64,000 nt of DNA from Polytrichum commune (GCA_950295325.1 OX485803.1:2296001-2360000), one strand, 5' to 3'. Shown: positions 1-11,060, numbered from the stretch's first letter. Translations and numbers: made by a program. The notes: generated by a model not told the origin, from the letters alone.

Positions 1-833
1 TGCTCAAATCAAATGTTTTAAGCCATTTTGGAAAGCTACACAAAAGTTCTACTTGGGAAAAATATAAATTCTTGGAATTAAAATTCCTATTGGGCTCGCA
101 GGTCTGATCCAGCAGCCGCTACCCACAAGACCACCCAGTTTTTCTACTCCATCTTTGAAAATTCATAACTAATTGTCATCTTAACCAAATCACAAATGGG
201 AAACGGCTATGGATAGCTATAGGAAATCTCTCTAAGAAAAAAATGATAAGTATCTTGTTCTAGCTTCTGAACTAAGCCTTCAGGGCATTGGCAGATGAGG
301 TCTACAATGCCTCCACTCAAACTCTACCATCCAACCTACCTCTACAAAAGAAGGAATCATTTTGTTGGTGTGTTAATAAACACACATTCTAACTAGGAGA
401 GAGAGTAGAGGAGGTTGTCAAGCCTTTCTTTTAGGCCATTGAGAATGCATACTAAAGGGTTTTTTCCTAACTACATTGAAGCAGGGCTTCGCCCAAGCAT
501 TAGAGGAAGAAAGAGCTACAAGGTGGAAGGAGGGGTTTTTAAACCCTCTCACAAAAGGGTTGGACCCCTCCTCCACCGGATCCATTTTTCAAACCCTTTC
601 CCGAAATTTTGGCTCGGGGGTTTTTCCGGTTGAGGTTGCCACCCTCTCGCCGAGGTGGCTCCGACAAAAAACCTTTAGAAATCTTTCTAATTTTTCCGCC
701 ATCGAGTTGGCAAGAGGGCAAGTGGACAAGTATCCCCCTTGCTCTCTTTCTTTTTTGTCTTCAAAAGTCTTCAAGCCGATTTTATCTTCTTACCTAAAAC
801 ACCTCCAATAGTCTTGTGTGCCTCACACTAACT
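1..833. other. unassigned sequence, no gene supported
   Basis: No coding region is supported. Several short open frames overlap on both strands around 415-811 without recognisable domains or codon structure. The stretch lies downstream, in the minus-strand sense, of the gypsy pol remnant ending at 1804. It could therefore hold that element's 3' untranslated region or LTR, but only one copy is visible, so no LTR boundary can be drawn. Confidence 0.4.
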
Positions 834-836
834 AAT

Positions 837-1080
837 AAACTAACATTTGTTTAGCTAGCATTTACTAACATTTACTTAATAGCTAGCATCTACTAATATT
901 TGCTTAGCTAGCATCTACTAACATTTGCTTAATAGCTAGCATCTACTAATATTTGCTTAGCTAGCATCTACTAACATTTGCTTAATAGCTAGCATCTACT
1001 AATATTTGCTTAGCTAGCATCTACTAACATTTGCTTAATAGCTAGCATCTACTAATATTTGCTTAGCTAGTTGCTTTTAC
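837..1080. repeat. AT-rich minisatellite, about 53-bp dimeric unit
   Basis: A tandem array alternates a 25-bp and a 28-bp half unit, both built on the core TAGCTAGCATCTACTAA and differing at AATATTTGCT versus AACATTTGCTTAA. About four dimeric units are present, the first ones more diverged. Part of this array and its right flank recurs at 5239-5516. Confidence 0.85.
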
Positions 1081-1803
1081 TAGCTAGCATATTTTTTCTA
1101 TTTTGCTATCTTCTAGCACTACTTAGTTTCATTTTGACCTTCCTTCTTCTAGGCTAAATGCTAAATGAACTAATTTTCCCTAAATTCCCTATCAATTCTA
1201 ACTTTTAATGCTAACATTCTAACTAAAAGTGATCCCGAAGAGTGGTGGACCACTCAAAGGGTTCACATATGTCGGCCATCAGGGGAGCTGCTCGTTCGAG
1301 CGCTACGAACACCAGCTCTTGCTCGCACGCCAATTCTAGGTACACGGTCACCTGCATGCACACAACCACTTACACATATATTTTTGTTTTGTTTTTGTTT
1401 TTTCTTATTATTACTTGCACTTTTATCCGTTCAAAGATGTGAAGAGGAGAGAGAAAAGAAGAAGATAGTACTATACTAAAGCCAAAATACACTTCAAAGC
1501 CGCCACACTCCCCCACCGGACTGGGTTTGTGTCTATCTAGGACACCCCCTCCGCCTTGCGGGAGCAACTTGGAGCTATAGAAGAAAAAACTTTCAACCCG
1601 CTTCCTTCCTCTTCGGAGAGAGTTCGGACTACAAGAGCAATTCCCAGGCGCTGAAGAAAGAAGGTCCCCCTACTGGTTTCCTTCAAACAATGACCACGGA
1701 GGGCCGACCTCTAACCTAGCACCTATTGCAGGAATTTGAAACCCTCCGCCTTTGCTTTGGGTCTAAAGGTATCACATCGCATTTAATCCGCTAGTTGCAC
1801 CTG
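1081..1803. other. non-coding flank of the gypsy remnant
   Basis: No gene is supported. The block from about 1081 to 1263 is repeated nearly unchanged at 5329-5516. The rest (1264-1803) is single copy in the window and lies just 3' of the minus-strand pol remnant, so it is probably that element's 3' non-coding region. Confidence 0.4.
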
Positions 1804-3557
1804 TCACACATTATACAACTTACACCGACCCCCGTTAGTTCGCGTAGGGAAATATGTGCCATCAAGTGTAGCCAATTGAACCGAATTATTGTCATACACA
1901 TTCGTGACCCAAAAAGGGCCCAACCACAAGGCGTCAAACTTACCTGGGAACTCCAGTTTCCTCGCATCTTGGAGCATCACCAACGTCCCGGGTTGCAAAG
2001 TTCTTACCTTGTGTTGTTTGTCGAAGACGGACTTGCGCCTCCGTTGCATCGCCTCGAGATGTTGCACACTAGCTCGTTGTCGCTCGCTAAGACTCTCTAA
2101 CATTAGCAACCTATCTGATAGTGACTTGGCTACCGTAAGTCTTGAATCAAATGCAATTCGCAAAGAGGGGATCTCCAACTCGATTGGGAGCACTGCTTCA
2201 ATCCCGTATACAAGGGCAAACGGCATTTGGTTGGTTGGACCTTTATACCAATCGTTTGGCACCGAAGGATATGACGCGAAATCATGGCCTACCTGAATTC
2301 CGGTAGAGGTGTTCTTGAAATGCAAGGATGGAACAATATCTTCTTCGCGCACGAGGTCCTCTAGGCCTATAGGTTGCGTGCCATCAATCTCAAAGGAATA
2401 AATTGACTCAAGCGGTAGGTCATCGGCTATGAGCACGAATCCGATGTGTCCACATGACGTGTCCTCGGTGGCGGTGATCGCATATACCTGGGTGTGGTTG
2501 GGAATTTCTTCCGGGTTGAGTTCCATCCATGCTGTGAACTCACCTGTGTCCTCCCAGCCATAGAGGCCAGGACCCATGTCCTTTACTGGGCCTAGATGGG
2601 TCTTAGTGCCCAATGTTTGGTTGGCTAAGTCTACCGAAACTATGTTGGGTTCTGGCTTCGACTTGGGTAGGTCGGATTCCGTGAATTCTGTCGAAGGTTT
2701 ACGGAGTGCAATTCTTGTCGTTGTTCTGTTGTGAGGGGGCCCAAATGTTATTTGGGAGGTACCCGTAGACCACTCGGTTGTGGCATTTGCTCTCCGAAAC
2801 CAGTCTCTACCTAAAAGTATCGGATAACTTTTGGATGTTACAGGGAGCCTCAAAACTTGAAACGTGATCGTATAGACTTCTCCCCCGACTTTCATCAAGC
2901 AATCCTTTACCTGTCCAAGGGGGGTGACTTGTCTTTGGTCCGCGACATTGATAACAAAGGGTGAAGGGCCAGTGAGCTCGAGGCCAAGTTTTTCCAACGT
3001 TGAGAGTGGCATAATATTGATCCCACTACCCCCATCAACCAGGGTGTGCGGGATTATTTTGTCCATAATCTCAACCTCCACCTCGATTGGTCCTTCGTCC
3101 CCTAGGGGGGTTCTTCGGACCTCAACTGCCATCGTTGGGATTTTAGCCTTCCTAACCTGGGTGGCTCCTTCCTTGAATTCCTTTCTTAAGGCGGGAGCTA
3201 CTTGAATTAGTTGTGCCAAAGAAATGTTGGCTCGTAGGCTACAAAGGTCTGACCAAAGGTCGTAGTCCTCGGCCGGGTTAAAGGCGCGACTAGGCCGGGG
3301 TTTCGGTGGGAAGTTAGCGGGCAGGCCATTGCCCCATGTGTCTCTTCTATCCACAAATCGGAAGAGGTCTTCCTCTTCCTCCAATAATGGCTCTTCTACC
3401 GGTTCGTCATCAGGGTTAGGCTCTAGGGAAGTTGTGGGAACCTTAGCTTTAAGGGCTGCGTTCTGCAAGAACTCTGGAAGTTCTGCGAATTTTGGTGACT
3501 TTTCAAACTCATTCGACTTCTCGGAACCTTCACCCATCACGGTTTGTGCCCTCTTCT
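1804..3557 (-). pseudogene. Ty3/gypsy gag-pol remnant: protease fused to integrase C-terminus
   Basis: One long minus-strand frame encodes a retropepsin-like domain with the motif LVDGGSGINIM and the flap/terminal motif ILLGRDWF. It is followed directly by an integrase C-terminal region with MPFALVYGIEAVLPIELE and the GPY/F-type motif LWLGPFWV. Reverse transcriptase, RNase H and the integrase catalytic core are absent, although the frame stays open across the junction (roughly 2270-2510). The open frame also runs upstream to 3741, but its first about 61 residues are chromovirus LTR sequence and not part of the original protein. The DGGSG-type protease and lack of a chromodomain separate it from the TGTCGC chromovirus family that fills the rest of the window. 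I read it as an internally deleted, immobile copy of another gypsy lineage. Confidence 0.8.
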
Positions 3558-4530
3558 TGTCGCGCACCTCTCCATGAGGAGTGCCCAAAACACCATGGGC
3601 ACAAGGGGGACCCCGGAGTGACACCCGGGACTTGTGGCACCGTTGGTGAGAGGGCCCAAGTGATCCTAGTGTGGGTGAGGGCCCCGGGCGTTGGGAACGC
3701 CTCCCACCCACGGAGACTAGGAGGCACAAGGGTAAGGCCATGAGCTATGCGTAGCTCATGGTGTGGTGATTCTAGAATGCTCAAGAACACCTCAATCGGA
3801 GGTGTGAGCTAGGAGTTATGGCCATTTGAGTGGGGCGCTGTCCCGGGACAGCGCCCTGGTACAGCAGTGCCTGGGAGTGATTCCCGGGACTGCCAAGGTT
3901 CAAACAGGCATAACTTCCTCAAGACTTGCCCGAATGGGGCAAGTGAGCAGTCCATCGGCATCTACGTGAAGCGTAGATGAAGATGGAGTGGTCGCTTGTT
4001 TGTATCAGACATCATACAAGGAAGTTATGATGGTCTGAAGCTGCTGGGGGCTTCTAGGCCCAGCGGCTAAAGGAAAGTGTCCACTTGGCCCCAACTCTTG
4101 GTGGAGAGACAAGAGGTTGGTTGACGGTGGGGTAGGGGCCCCGCGTAGAGTCCTAGAGGCTTATATGGGTGAGGTGGTGTGGCCTCACCCACCCGAGGCC
4201 GAACGGCACGGCCTCCATGGGCATTGGCCCATTGTGAGGCCATAGTTGCCTAGTATGGTTCGGGTTGTTGTAGTGTTGCTCCGGCAACGCGATGATCAAC
4301 ATAGGATTGGACTTCCATGGATGGAAGTCCACATTGGGGAAATGGGTTACCGACTAAGGGGTGAGTCCCGAAAGCAAAGTAGGAGGGTTGGTTCCCTCCT
4401 ATGAACTATTGGTCCGGGGTAAGAGGAGCTATCCATTAGCATGGCGGAATGCGAAGGGTTAGCGACTCGTAACCTTTGCTAGAATTGAAAATTGGCAAGA
4501 TTATTAAGGGACCTAGCAAGGGTTGCGACA
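3558..4530 (+). mobile_element. chromovirus LTR, isolated copy (L1)
   Basis: This is a complete 973-bp LTR of the TGTCGC family, beginning TGTCGCGCACC and ending GGGTTGCGACA. It has no internal region on either side. The five bases before it (cttct) and after it (ttata) do not match, so it is not a simple solo LTR with its target duplication. It sits at a rearrangement junction: the sequence after it, 4531-5219, repeats 1811-2499. Confidence 0.9.
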
Positions 4531-5219
4531 TTATACAACTTACACCGACCCCCGTTAGTTCGCGTAGGGAAATATGTGCCATCAAGTGTAGCCAATTGAA
4601 CCGAATTATTGTCATACACATTCGTGACCCAAAAAGGGCCCAACCACAAGGCGTCAAACTTACCTGGGAACTCCAGTTTCCTCGCATCTTGGAGCATCAC
4701 CAACGTCCCGGGTTGCAAAGTTCTTACCTTGTGTTGTTTGTCGAAGACGGACTTGCGCCTCCGTTGCATCGCCTCGAGATGTTGCACACTAGCTCGTTGT
4801 CGTTCGCTAAGACTCTCTAACATTAGCAACCTATCTGATAGTGACTCGGCTACCGTAAGTCTTGAATCAAATGCAATTCGCAAAGAGGGGATCTCCAACT
4901 CGATTGGGAGCACTGCTTCAATCCCGTATACAAGGGCAAACGGCATTTGGTTGGTTGGACCTTTATACCAATCGTTTGGCACCGAAGGATATGACGCGAA
5001 ATCATGGCCTACCTGAATTCCGGTAGAGGTGTTCTTGAAATGCAAGGATGGAACAATATCTTCTTCGCGCACGAGGTCCTCTAGGCCTATAGGTTGCGTG
5101 CCATCAATCTCAAAGGAATAAATTGACTCAAGCGGTAGGTCATCGGCTATGAGCACGAATCCGATGTGTCCACATGACGTGTCCTCGGTGGCGGTGATCG
5201 CATATACCTGGGTGTGGTG
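4531..5219 (-). pseudogene. duplicated integrase C-terminal fragment of the gypsy remnant
   Basis: This is a direct duplicate of 1811-2499. I saw only two substitutions by eye, at 4802 and 4847 relative to 2082 and 2127. It again encodes the MPFALVYGIEAVLPIELE and LWLGPFWV motifs on the minus strand. The left edge abuts the LTR end through shared ACATTATA-like sequence, and the right edge ends in scrambled filler. It is a fragment, not a functional gene. Confidence 0.85.
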
Positions 5220-5516
5220 TGGCGGTGATCGCAAATATTAGCATCTACTAATATTTGCTTAGCTAGCATCTACTAACATTTGCTTAATAGCTAGCATCTA
5301 CTAATATTTGCTTAGCTAGTTGCTTTTACTAGCTAGCATATTTTTTCTATTTTGCTATCTTCTAGCACTACTTAGTTTCATTTTGACCTTCCTTCTTCTA
5401 GGCTAAATGCTAAATGAACTAATTTTCCCTAAATTCCCTATCAATTCTAACTTTTAATGCTAACATTCTAACTAAAAGTGATCCCGCAGAGTGGTGGACC
5501 ACTCAAAGGGTTCACA
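5220..5516. repeat. filler DNA plus duplicate of the 53-bp minisatellite flank
   Basis: From 5220 a short extra copy of TGGCGGTGATCGCA (the same word occurs about 30 bp earlier) leads into a copy of the AT-rich minisatellite and its flank, matching about 1000-1263. The copy ends abruptly at about 5516, where chromovirus E4 integrase sequence begins. Confidence 0.75.
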
Positions 5517-5703
5517 CCTCACCATCTTGGTTGAACTCTAGTGTTGAATGTGCCCCCTTGAGAGCTAGGTTAATAGGTTGGAGCGCATCCACTCCATAAG
5601 CCACCACGAAAGACCACCCCTTGGTAGCCAAGTGCGTGGCTACATTGCAATTACACTCCGCTCGACCCACATAGTCCGCCCAATCTCCTTGATCCGCCCC
5701 CAC
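5517..5703 (-). pseudogene. E4 integrase fragment, left piece
   Basis: Minus-strand integrase sequence after the catalytic Glu, encoding the CNVATHLATKGWS and GVDALQPINLAL segments. It ends at 5703 with cccac, the left copy of the E2 target duplication, and continues at 12709. Confidence 0.8.
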
Positions 5704-6676
5704 TGTCGCAACCCTTGCTAGCCCTCCTTGACCATCTTGCCAATTTTCGTTTCTAGCAAAGGTTACGAGCGCTAACCATTCGCATTCCGCCATGCTAATG
5801 GATAGCTCCTCTTACCCCGGACCAATAGTTCATAGGAGGGAACCAACCCTCCTACTTTGCTTTCGGGACTCACCCCTTAATCGGTAAACCATTTCCCCAA
5901 TGTGGACTTCCATCCATGGAAGTCCAATCCTATGTTGATCATCGCGTTGCCGGAGCAACACTACAACAACCCGAACCATACTAGGCAACTATGGCCTCAC
6001 AATAGGCCAAAGCCCATGGAGGCCTTGCCGTTCCGCCTCGGGTGGGTGAGACCACACCACCTCACCCATATAAGCCTCTAGGACTTCACGCGGGGCCCCT
6101 ACCCCACCGTCAACCAACCTCTTGTCTCCCTACCAAGAGTTGGGGCCAAGTGGACATTTTCCTTTAGCTGCTGGGCCTAGAACCCCCCAGCAGCTTCAGA
6201 CCATCATAACTTCCTTGTATGATGTCTGATCATAACAACCAACCACTCCATCCTCATCTACGCTTCACGTAGATGCCGATGGACTCCTCACTTGCTCCAT
6301 TCGAGCAAGTCTTGAGGAAGTTATGCCTGTTTGAACCTTGGCAGTCCCGGGAATCCCTCCCAGGCACTGCTGTACCAGGGCGCTGTCCCGGGACAGCGCC
6401 CCACTCAAATGGCCATAACTCCTAGCTCACACCTCGGATTGAGGTGTTCTTGAGCATTCTAGAATCACCACGCCATGAGCTACGCATAGCTCATGGCCTT
6501 GCCCTTGTGCCTCCTAGTCTTCGTGGGTGGGAGGCGTTCCCAACGCCCGGGGCCCTCACCCACACTAGGATCACTTGGGCCCTCTCACCAACGGCGCCAC
6601 AAGTCCCGGGTGTCACTCCGGGGTCCCCCTTGTGCCCATGGTGTTTCGGGCACTCCTCATGGAGAGGTGCGCGACA
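5704..6676 (-). repeat. E2 3' LTR
   Basis: 973-bp LTR with TGTCGC/GCGACA inverted termini. It is unusually rich in perfect inverted repeats, for example 5833-5840 with 5847-5854, 5903-5913 with 5916-5926, 6166-6175 with 6186-6195, 6255-6262 with 6268-6275, 6290-6297 with 6303-6310, a 24-bp palindrome at 6378-6401, and 6472-6482 with 6487-6497. Open frames found in it on both strands recur in every LTR copy and are not genes. Confidence 0.95.
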
Positions 6677-6690
6677 CTCACCCCCACCAA
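6677..6690 (-). promoter_or_regulatory. E2 polypurine tract
   Basis: On the minus strand a GGTGGGGGTGAG purine run directly abuts the 3' LTR, as expected for plus-strand priming of reverse transcription. It is preceded by a hairpin with 8-bp arms, AGTCGATG and CATCGACT, at 6695-6702 and 6707-6714. Confidence 0.75.
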
Positions 6691-7470
6691 ACGGAGTCGA
6701 TGCCCTCATCGACTATACTCGTAGTCGGCACACCAATTCTCAAGTTGCCATCCTCTATGGTGCGGCATTGTGTTTACCTTAGGGCGCGACCCCCACAATG
6801 CATCTTCAAATTTGGCATAGTCCCAAAGGTGTCGTTACTAGGCGGTCCGTTAGCGACCTTGGAACTCCTCCAAGGACCTAACCTACAATAGACCCACCTA
6901 CTTTGAGACTCACTTGGGTTGCCCCTCCTTTGGGGCCTCCCCCATTAGGCTTCACTAGCCTAACATGACACATCTAGGCGAGACCTCAACGCTTCCACTA
7001 AGTTGTCTCGGTTGCAACTCCGAGATGGCTTTCCATTGTTAAGCCACGCCTCGATCGCACGGGGGTGATGCCAAGTCCCGCCCGACTCGGTTCCCACTTT
7101 GCTCTTTCGAGACATGGGTTCATGACTCCCATGCGCCAACTCTCGTTAGCTCGCGGGTAGCACTTTTATGAGCACGCGCCATCACCTTGTCCCCGCCCGG
7201 ACAAGCCCACTGCTAAGAGGTTTCTTGGTTTTATCCAAGGCCCCTCCAAGCCATTGCCCCCAATTACTCGGCTTACCCAACCTAGTTTGGCATGTCTATT
7301 CCCCCTCTTCCATTAACCAAGCACAAGTACAAGACTAGGACCTCATCTCATACTTTTCTCTTTGCACCACTAAAGTTTGGACTTTATTCCCTCAAGCCAA
7401 AGAACAAGTTCATGTTGTGGAGCAATTAACCTCGAAGCTAAGTGTGCTACTAGCGTCTCTCCCCCACTAA
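6691..7470 (-). other. E2 long non-coding block before the 3' LTR
   Basis: About 800 bp separate the chromodomain stop from the 3' LTR, and no frame is conserved here. The block is strongly conserved between copies (E3, E5, E6a, E6b and the copy at 35897-43099). It is bounded by two related purine-tract plus hairpin modules, one at 6677-6714 and one at about 7461-7493. Confidence 0.7.
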
Positions 7471-7479
7471 AGGAGATTG

Positions 7480-7888
7480 ATGTCCTCATCAATGCCTACG
7501 CTTCATTTTATTGGAATCCTTAGCCTTAGTTTCTTCAAAGTGCTTCACCAATTCATTGGTGTTCACCATGTCTCTTGCCGCTACCCAAACGGCTTCATTC
7601 TATCCTCACCATTTCACCAAGTAGTCCTTTGTACATTTTCTTTCATTTTTACTTGGGCTTCCTACACTTGAGGATGCCCTCCTACCTCATGTTCCAAATG
7701 ACGTCCACAAGGTCGGGAGGTGGCGTAATCACTTGCTTGTGATCGGGCCACAAGGTGTCGTCCTTAAATGGTTTTAGGAATGAGACATGAAATGTCGGAT
7801 GCACTTTGATCTTGGGCGGTAATTCCAACTTATATATGTCCTTGAACACTTGTTCCACAATGGAAAACGGAGCTCCAATTTTGGACAT
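7480..7888 (-). pseudogene. E2 integrase C-terminus and chromodomain remnant
   Basis: The minus strand encodes the integrase tail motif HPTFHVSFLKPF at about 7760-7810. Then, with stops and frame slips, comes a chromodomain-like segment (an EYLVKW-type motif in sister copies, followed by AARDMVNTNEL) at about 7490-7650. Chromodomains bind methylated histone H3 and steer integration to heterochromatin. The frame is broken here, so no intact protein is made. Confidence 0.75.
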
Positions 7889-8044
7889 GAACTTTGGAGT
7901 GAGGCCTTCCGGCTAGGTGAAGTTGTTCACATTCAACAACACCTTTTGGCCCACCTCATTCTCCACTTCGCGTCTTCCGGCATTGACTTGCACTCCGTAG
8001 TACCTTCGGGCTTTCTCCACCAACAACTTGGTCATCTCCAAGAC

Positions 8045-8899
8045 TTATTTACGATCCTTGGCCAAGTCCTCACCATCTTGGTTAAACTCTAGTGTTGAAT
8101 GTGCCCCCTCGAGAGCTAGGTTAATAGGTTGGAGCGCATCCACTCCATAAGCCACCACGAAAGACCACCCCTTGGTAGCCAAGTGCGTGGCTACATTGCA
8201 ATTACACTCCGCTCGACCCACATAGTCCGCCCAATCTCCTTGGTCCGCCCCCACCAAGTTCCTCAAGTATTGCTTCAAGACTCCATTCACACGCTCCGTT
8301 TTCCCATCCATTTGGGAATGCAAGGCCGTGCTAAACCTTAGTTTCATTCCGACCTCCTTAGAGAAATGCATTGAAAATGCACTTGTGAACTTTGGATCTT
8401 GATCCCACACAATCACTCTTGGCAACCCGTGGTGCCTCAACCATCCTTTGAGAAAAGGCTATGCGGTCTCCAACGCGGTGCGGGTTCCCACAATCGGCAC
8501 CATGTGTGCCAACTTGGCAAACCGCTCTACCATCAACAAGATGGCATCATATCCATGTGACTCCGGCAAACTTGTGATCAAATCCATGCACATAGTATGC
8601 CATGGCCCCGACGGGATAGGCAACGGTTGCAAGAAACCGCCTTGCTTTTGGTAAGAGGCTCGGTTCACTTGGCACTTTGTTCACGCCTTCACAAAGTGGG
8701 TTATATTCTCTTTTATGCACCGCCAATGGTACCTCTTTGACACCATTCTATGGCAGCTTTTTCTTTCTCCTCTATGGCCGGCAATAAGACTATCATATTC
8801 CTCCTTCAAAACCGATAGCCTCAACTTGCCTTGTGTCACATACACCCAACTTTGCTTGCACTTGAACAATCCGTCCACCAACTTAACCTCTTTGAGCAC
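8045..8899 (-). pseudogene. E2 integrase, zinc-binding domain and DDE core
   Basis: Sense order: an HHCC-like zinc-binding region (8899-8681), first catalytic Asp in MDLITSLPESHGYDAI, second Asp in VIVWDQDPKFTS and Glu in KTERVNGVLKQYLR. The catalytic triad is visible. An in-frame TAG at 8459-8461, between the two aspartates, splits the protein, and the same stop is present in every sister copy. The zinc-binding region also departs from the usual CxxC, with a non-Cys residue where the first Cys is expected. Confidence 0.85.
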
Positions 8900-9139
8900 C
8901 TTGCTCTTGCGAAGCTCACCTAAAAGCTTTTGTGCTTTGGGGTAGTTAATTTACCCCTCCCGTATCCTGCATCACAAGTTTCCTTTGCCGGCACACATTA
9001 GCCACAAGGTTTGGATGGTTCTCATTGCTTGGAACTCTTCCGGTCTACTTCGCGCATCCGGCACCACATTTCCTTGGTCCGGTTTGTGGATCAAATCCAC
9101 GTTCATAAGCGCCAAACTATCATGCCACCGCAATGACTT

Positions 9140-9950
9140 GGCGCTCACTTGCGCTTGAATGTCAAAATTCTTTTAGGACCCATTGTCCATATAGACCTTT
9201 GCTTTGTGCGACCCCAAATAGTGTCGCCACATCTTCAAGTAATGCACTACGGCAAAGAAGTTGTTTGGCATGAGTTGGTTGTCTTCTTTGATAACCATCG
9301 AGCTTCATGCTCCCATATGCAATGGCCATCCATCTTAAATCAACAATCCGCCATTGGCAAAGTCATTCACCCCCGTATGCACCTCAAAAGGTTTGTCAAG
9401 CTCCGCGAACTTGAGCACGGGCGTCTAAGAGAACTTGCTCTCAAGCTCCCCAAAGACTTGGTGGCAAGGCTCCTCCCACTCTTGGGATAGCCAATTCTTC
9501 CACAAGTCGGATAAGGTCGGATAACCATCAAGCTTAACACTCTCATATGCAATGGCCATCCATCTTACGTTAACCATCCGCCAATGGCAAAGTCACTCGC
9601 CCCCCCCGTATGCACCTCAAAAGGTTTGTCAAGCTCCGCGAACTTGAACACGGGTGGCAAAGACAACTTTGTATTAAGCTCCCCAAAGACTTGGGGACAA
9701 GGCTCATCCCACTCTTGGGATAGCCCTTTCTTTCACAAATCGCACTAGGTTCGACAACCATTAAGCTTAATGCTCCCATATGCAATGGACATCCATCTCG
9801 GATCAACATCCGCCAATTGTAAAATTACTCGCCCCCATATGCACCTCAAAAGGTTTGTTAAAGTCCGCGAACTTAAGCACGGGCGGCGAAGAGAACTTGT
9901 TTTTGAGCCCCCCAAAGGCTTGGTGACAAGGCTCATCCCACTCTTGGGAT
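9140..9950 (-). pseudogene. E2 RNase H region with three tandem units
   Basis: Sense-strand RNase H motifs are visible (EPCHQ..GELK, FEVHTGASDFA, HDKELLC-like, MWRHYLGS). The first part of the domain is repeated in tandem about every 230 bp, marked by CCCACTCTTGGGATAGCC near 9476, 9706 and 9936. Only the last unit runs on into the rest of RNase H. Frames shift between units, so no continuous domain can be read. Confidence 0.8.
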
Positions 9951-10300
9951 AGCCATTTTCCTCAATAAGTTGAATAAGATCCTAGGAACCTTAGAAAACT
10001 CTCGAATGAAGTTGTGGTACTAATTGGCTAGGCCAACAAATGACCTAAGCCCTTTTGAATCAAGGGCCAATTCTCCTTTTGGATTGCCTTGACATTCTTC
10101 ATGTTCGTCCACCAACTTCCTTTGTCACCACATACCTCTAGAACTCAATCTCTTGTTGAGCAAAGTTATTTTTCACTCCTTGGCGGCAATTTTTTTTTGG
10201 GCAACACATTGGTGAATACATCCTTGTATCTCACCAACATCACACCAATGTTGTTTGGGGGAGGCCCATCTTTCCTAGCCTCCCCATACGTTCCTTGGAG
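9951..10300 (-). pseudogene. E2 reverse-transcriptase stub, catalytic core deleted
   Basis: In the sense direction a KDVFTNVL..KLPPRSE segment, the usual entry to the RT domain, is followed within a few codons by an REIEFLRYVVTKE-like segment, the region after the palm, and then LRSFVGLAN.YHHFI. The intervening fingers and palm with the YxDD motif are absent. The same junction is found in E3, E4, E6a, E6b and the copy at 35897-43099. Confidence 0.8.
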
Positions 10301-10664
10301 TTGCTCCAATTGAACCACGTCCATTATGCTTTCTATTTTTCATTTGGTCCATTAAGACCAAATTCAACTTAGATCCTCCTACCATAGGAGTCCTTGTCAA
10401 TTTGAACTTCAATTCTTTGTCATTATAACACATCATAATGCACCGCAAGCACACCGGCTTGCACCTCACATCTATCAGGTGAGTTTCAAAGAAGGCGGCC
10501 TTCACAATGACATGCATTTCATCTATTTCACTTGGTGTGAAATTTTGACAAAAATCCAATGTCCCACATTGAAAGGTTACATGCATCGCGGCTTCCTTTG
10601 CTTCATGCGGTTCGCCCTTTGCAAACCGCACCTTGGTGGGCTTGCCCGCTCTATGCATCGACAA
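10275..10664 (-). pseudogene. E2 protease C-terminal remnant
   Basis: A 129-residue minus-strand frame encodes CGTLDFCQNFTPCEIDEMHV, followed by an FFETH..DVR segment. This resembles the C-terminal half of gypsy proteases (the ILGxDWL region), with a linker leading to the RT. The catalytic D[ST]G is not visible upstream, so it is a remnant. It is the best preserved frame of the family. Confidence 0.6.
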
Positions 10665-10809
10665 GCCCCAACCCCCTTATGAGCTTTGGGCTCATGAAAG
10701 AGTCCATTGCCTCTTTGTCAACTCATGAGACATATCTCCGATTACTTGAGCCTCAAGGTATAAAAGACTTGGCCTTGGCTTAAGGCTATTAGCCTTGGCC
10801 ACAAAGCCA

Positions 10810-11060
10810 TAGTCTAACATTCGGTCCACGGCAACAATATGTTTTGGCTTGGTCCGCAAAGCCAACTTTTAACATCCCGTCCGCGGCACAAATATGTTCT
10901 AGCTTGGTACCACCAATTCACATTGTAACATTCCGTCCGCGGCCCAAACATTATATGGATTAGTAGCATAAAATCAACTTCTAACATTCCGCATACGGCA
11001 CAAATATGATTTGGCTTGGTACCACAACGCCACCTTCCACATTGTGTCCGCGAAACGAGC
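10810..11060 (-). repeat. 56-bp tandem repeats between gag and protease (E2)
   Basis: About five units with a period near 56 bp, each carrying a variant of CATTCCGTCCGCGGCAC (near 10820, 10877, 10933, 10988, 11041). The same array occurs in E3 (22979-23285) and E6b (56700-57010). Confidence 0.8.

Noticed and set aside
476-811. Small plus-strand genes at 415-811
   Set aside because: Frames overlap on both strands with no motif, start context or homologous copy. Not supported.
6444-6891. Recurrent open frames of 72-169 codons inside every LTR, on both strands
   Set aside because: They overlap one another in opposite strands, follow the GC-rich inverted-repeat sequence, and recur only because the LTR recurs. 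No domain and no reading-frame-specific conservation.
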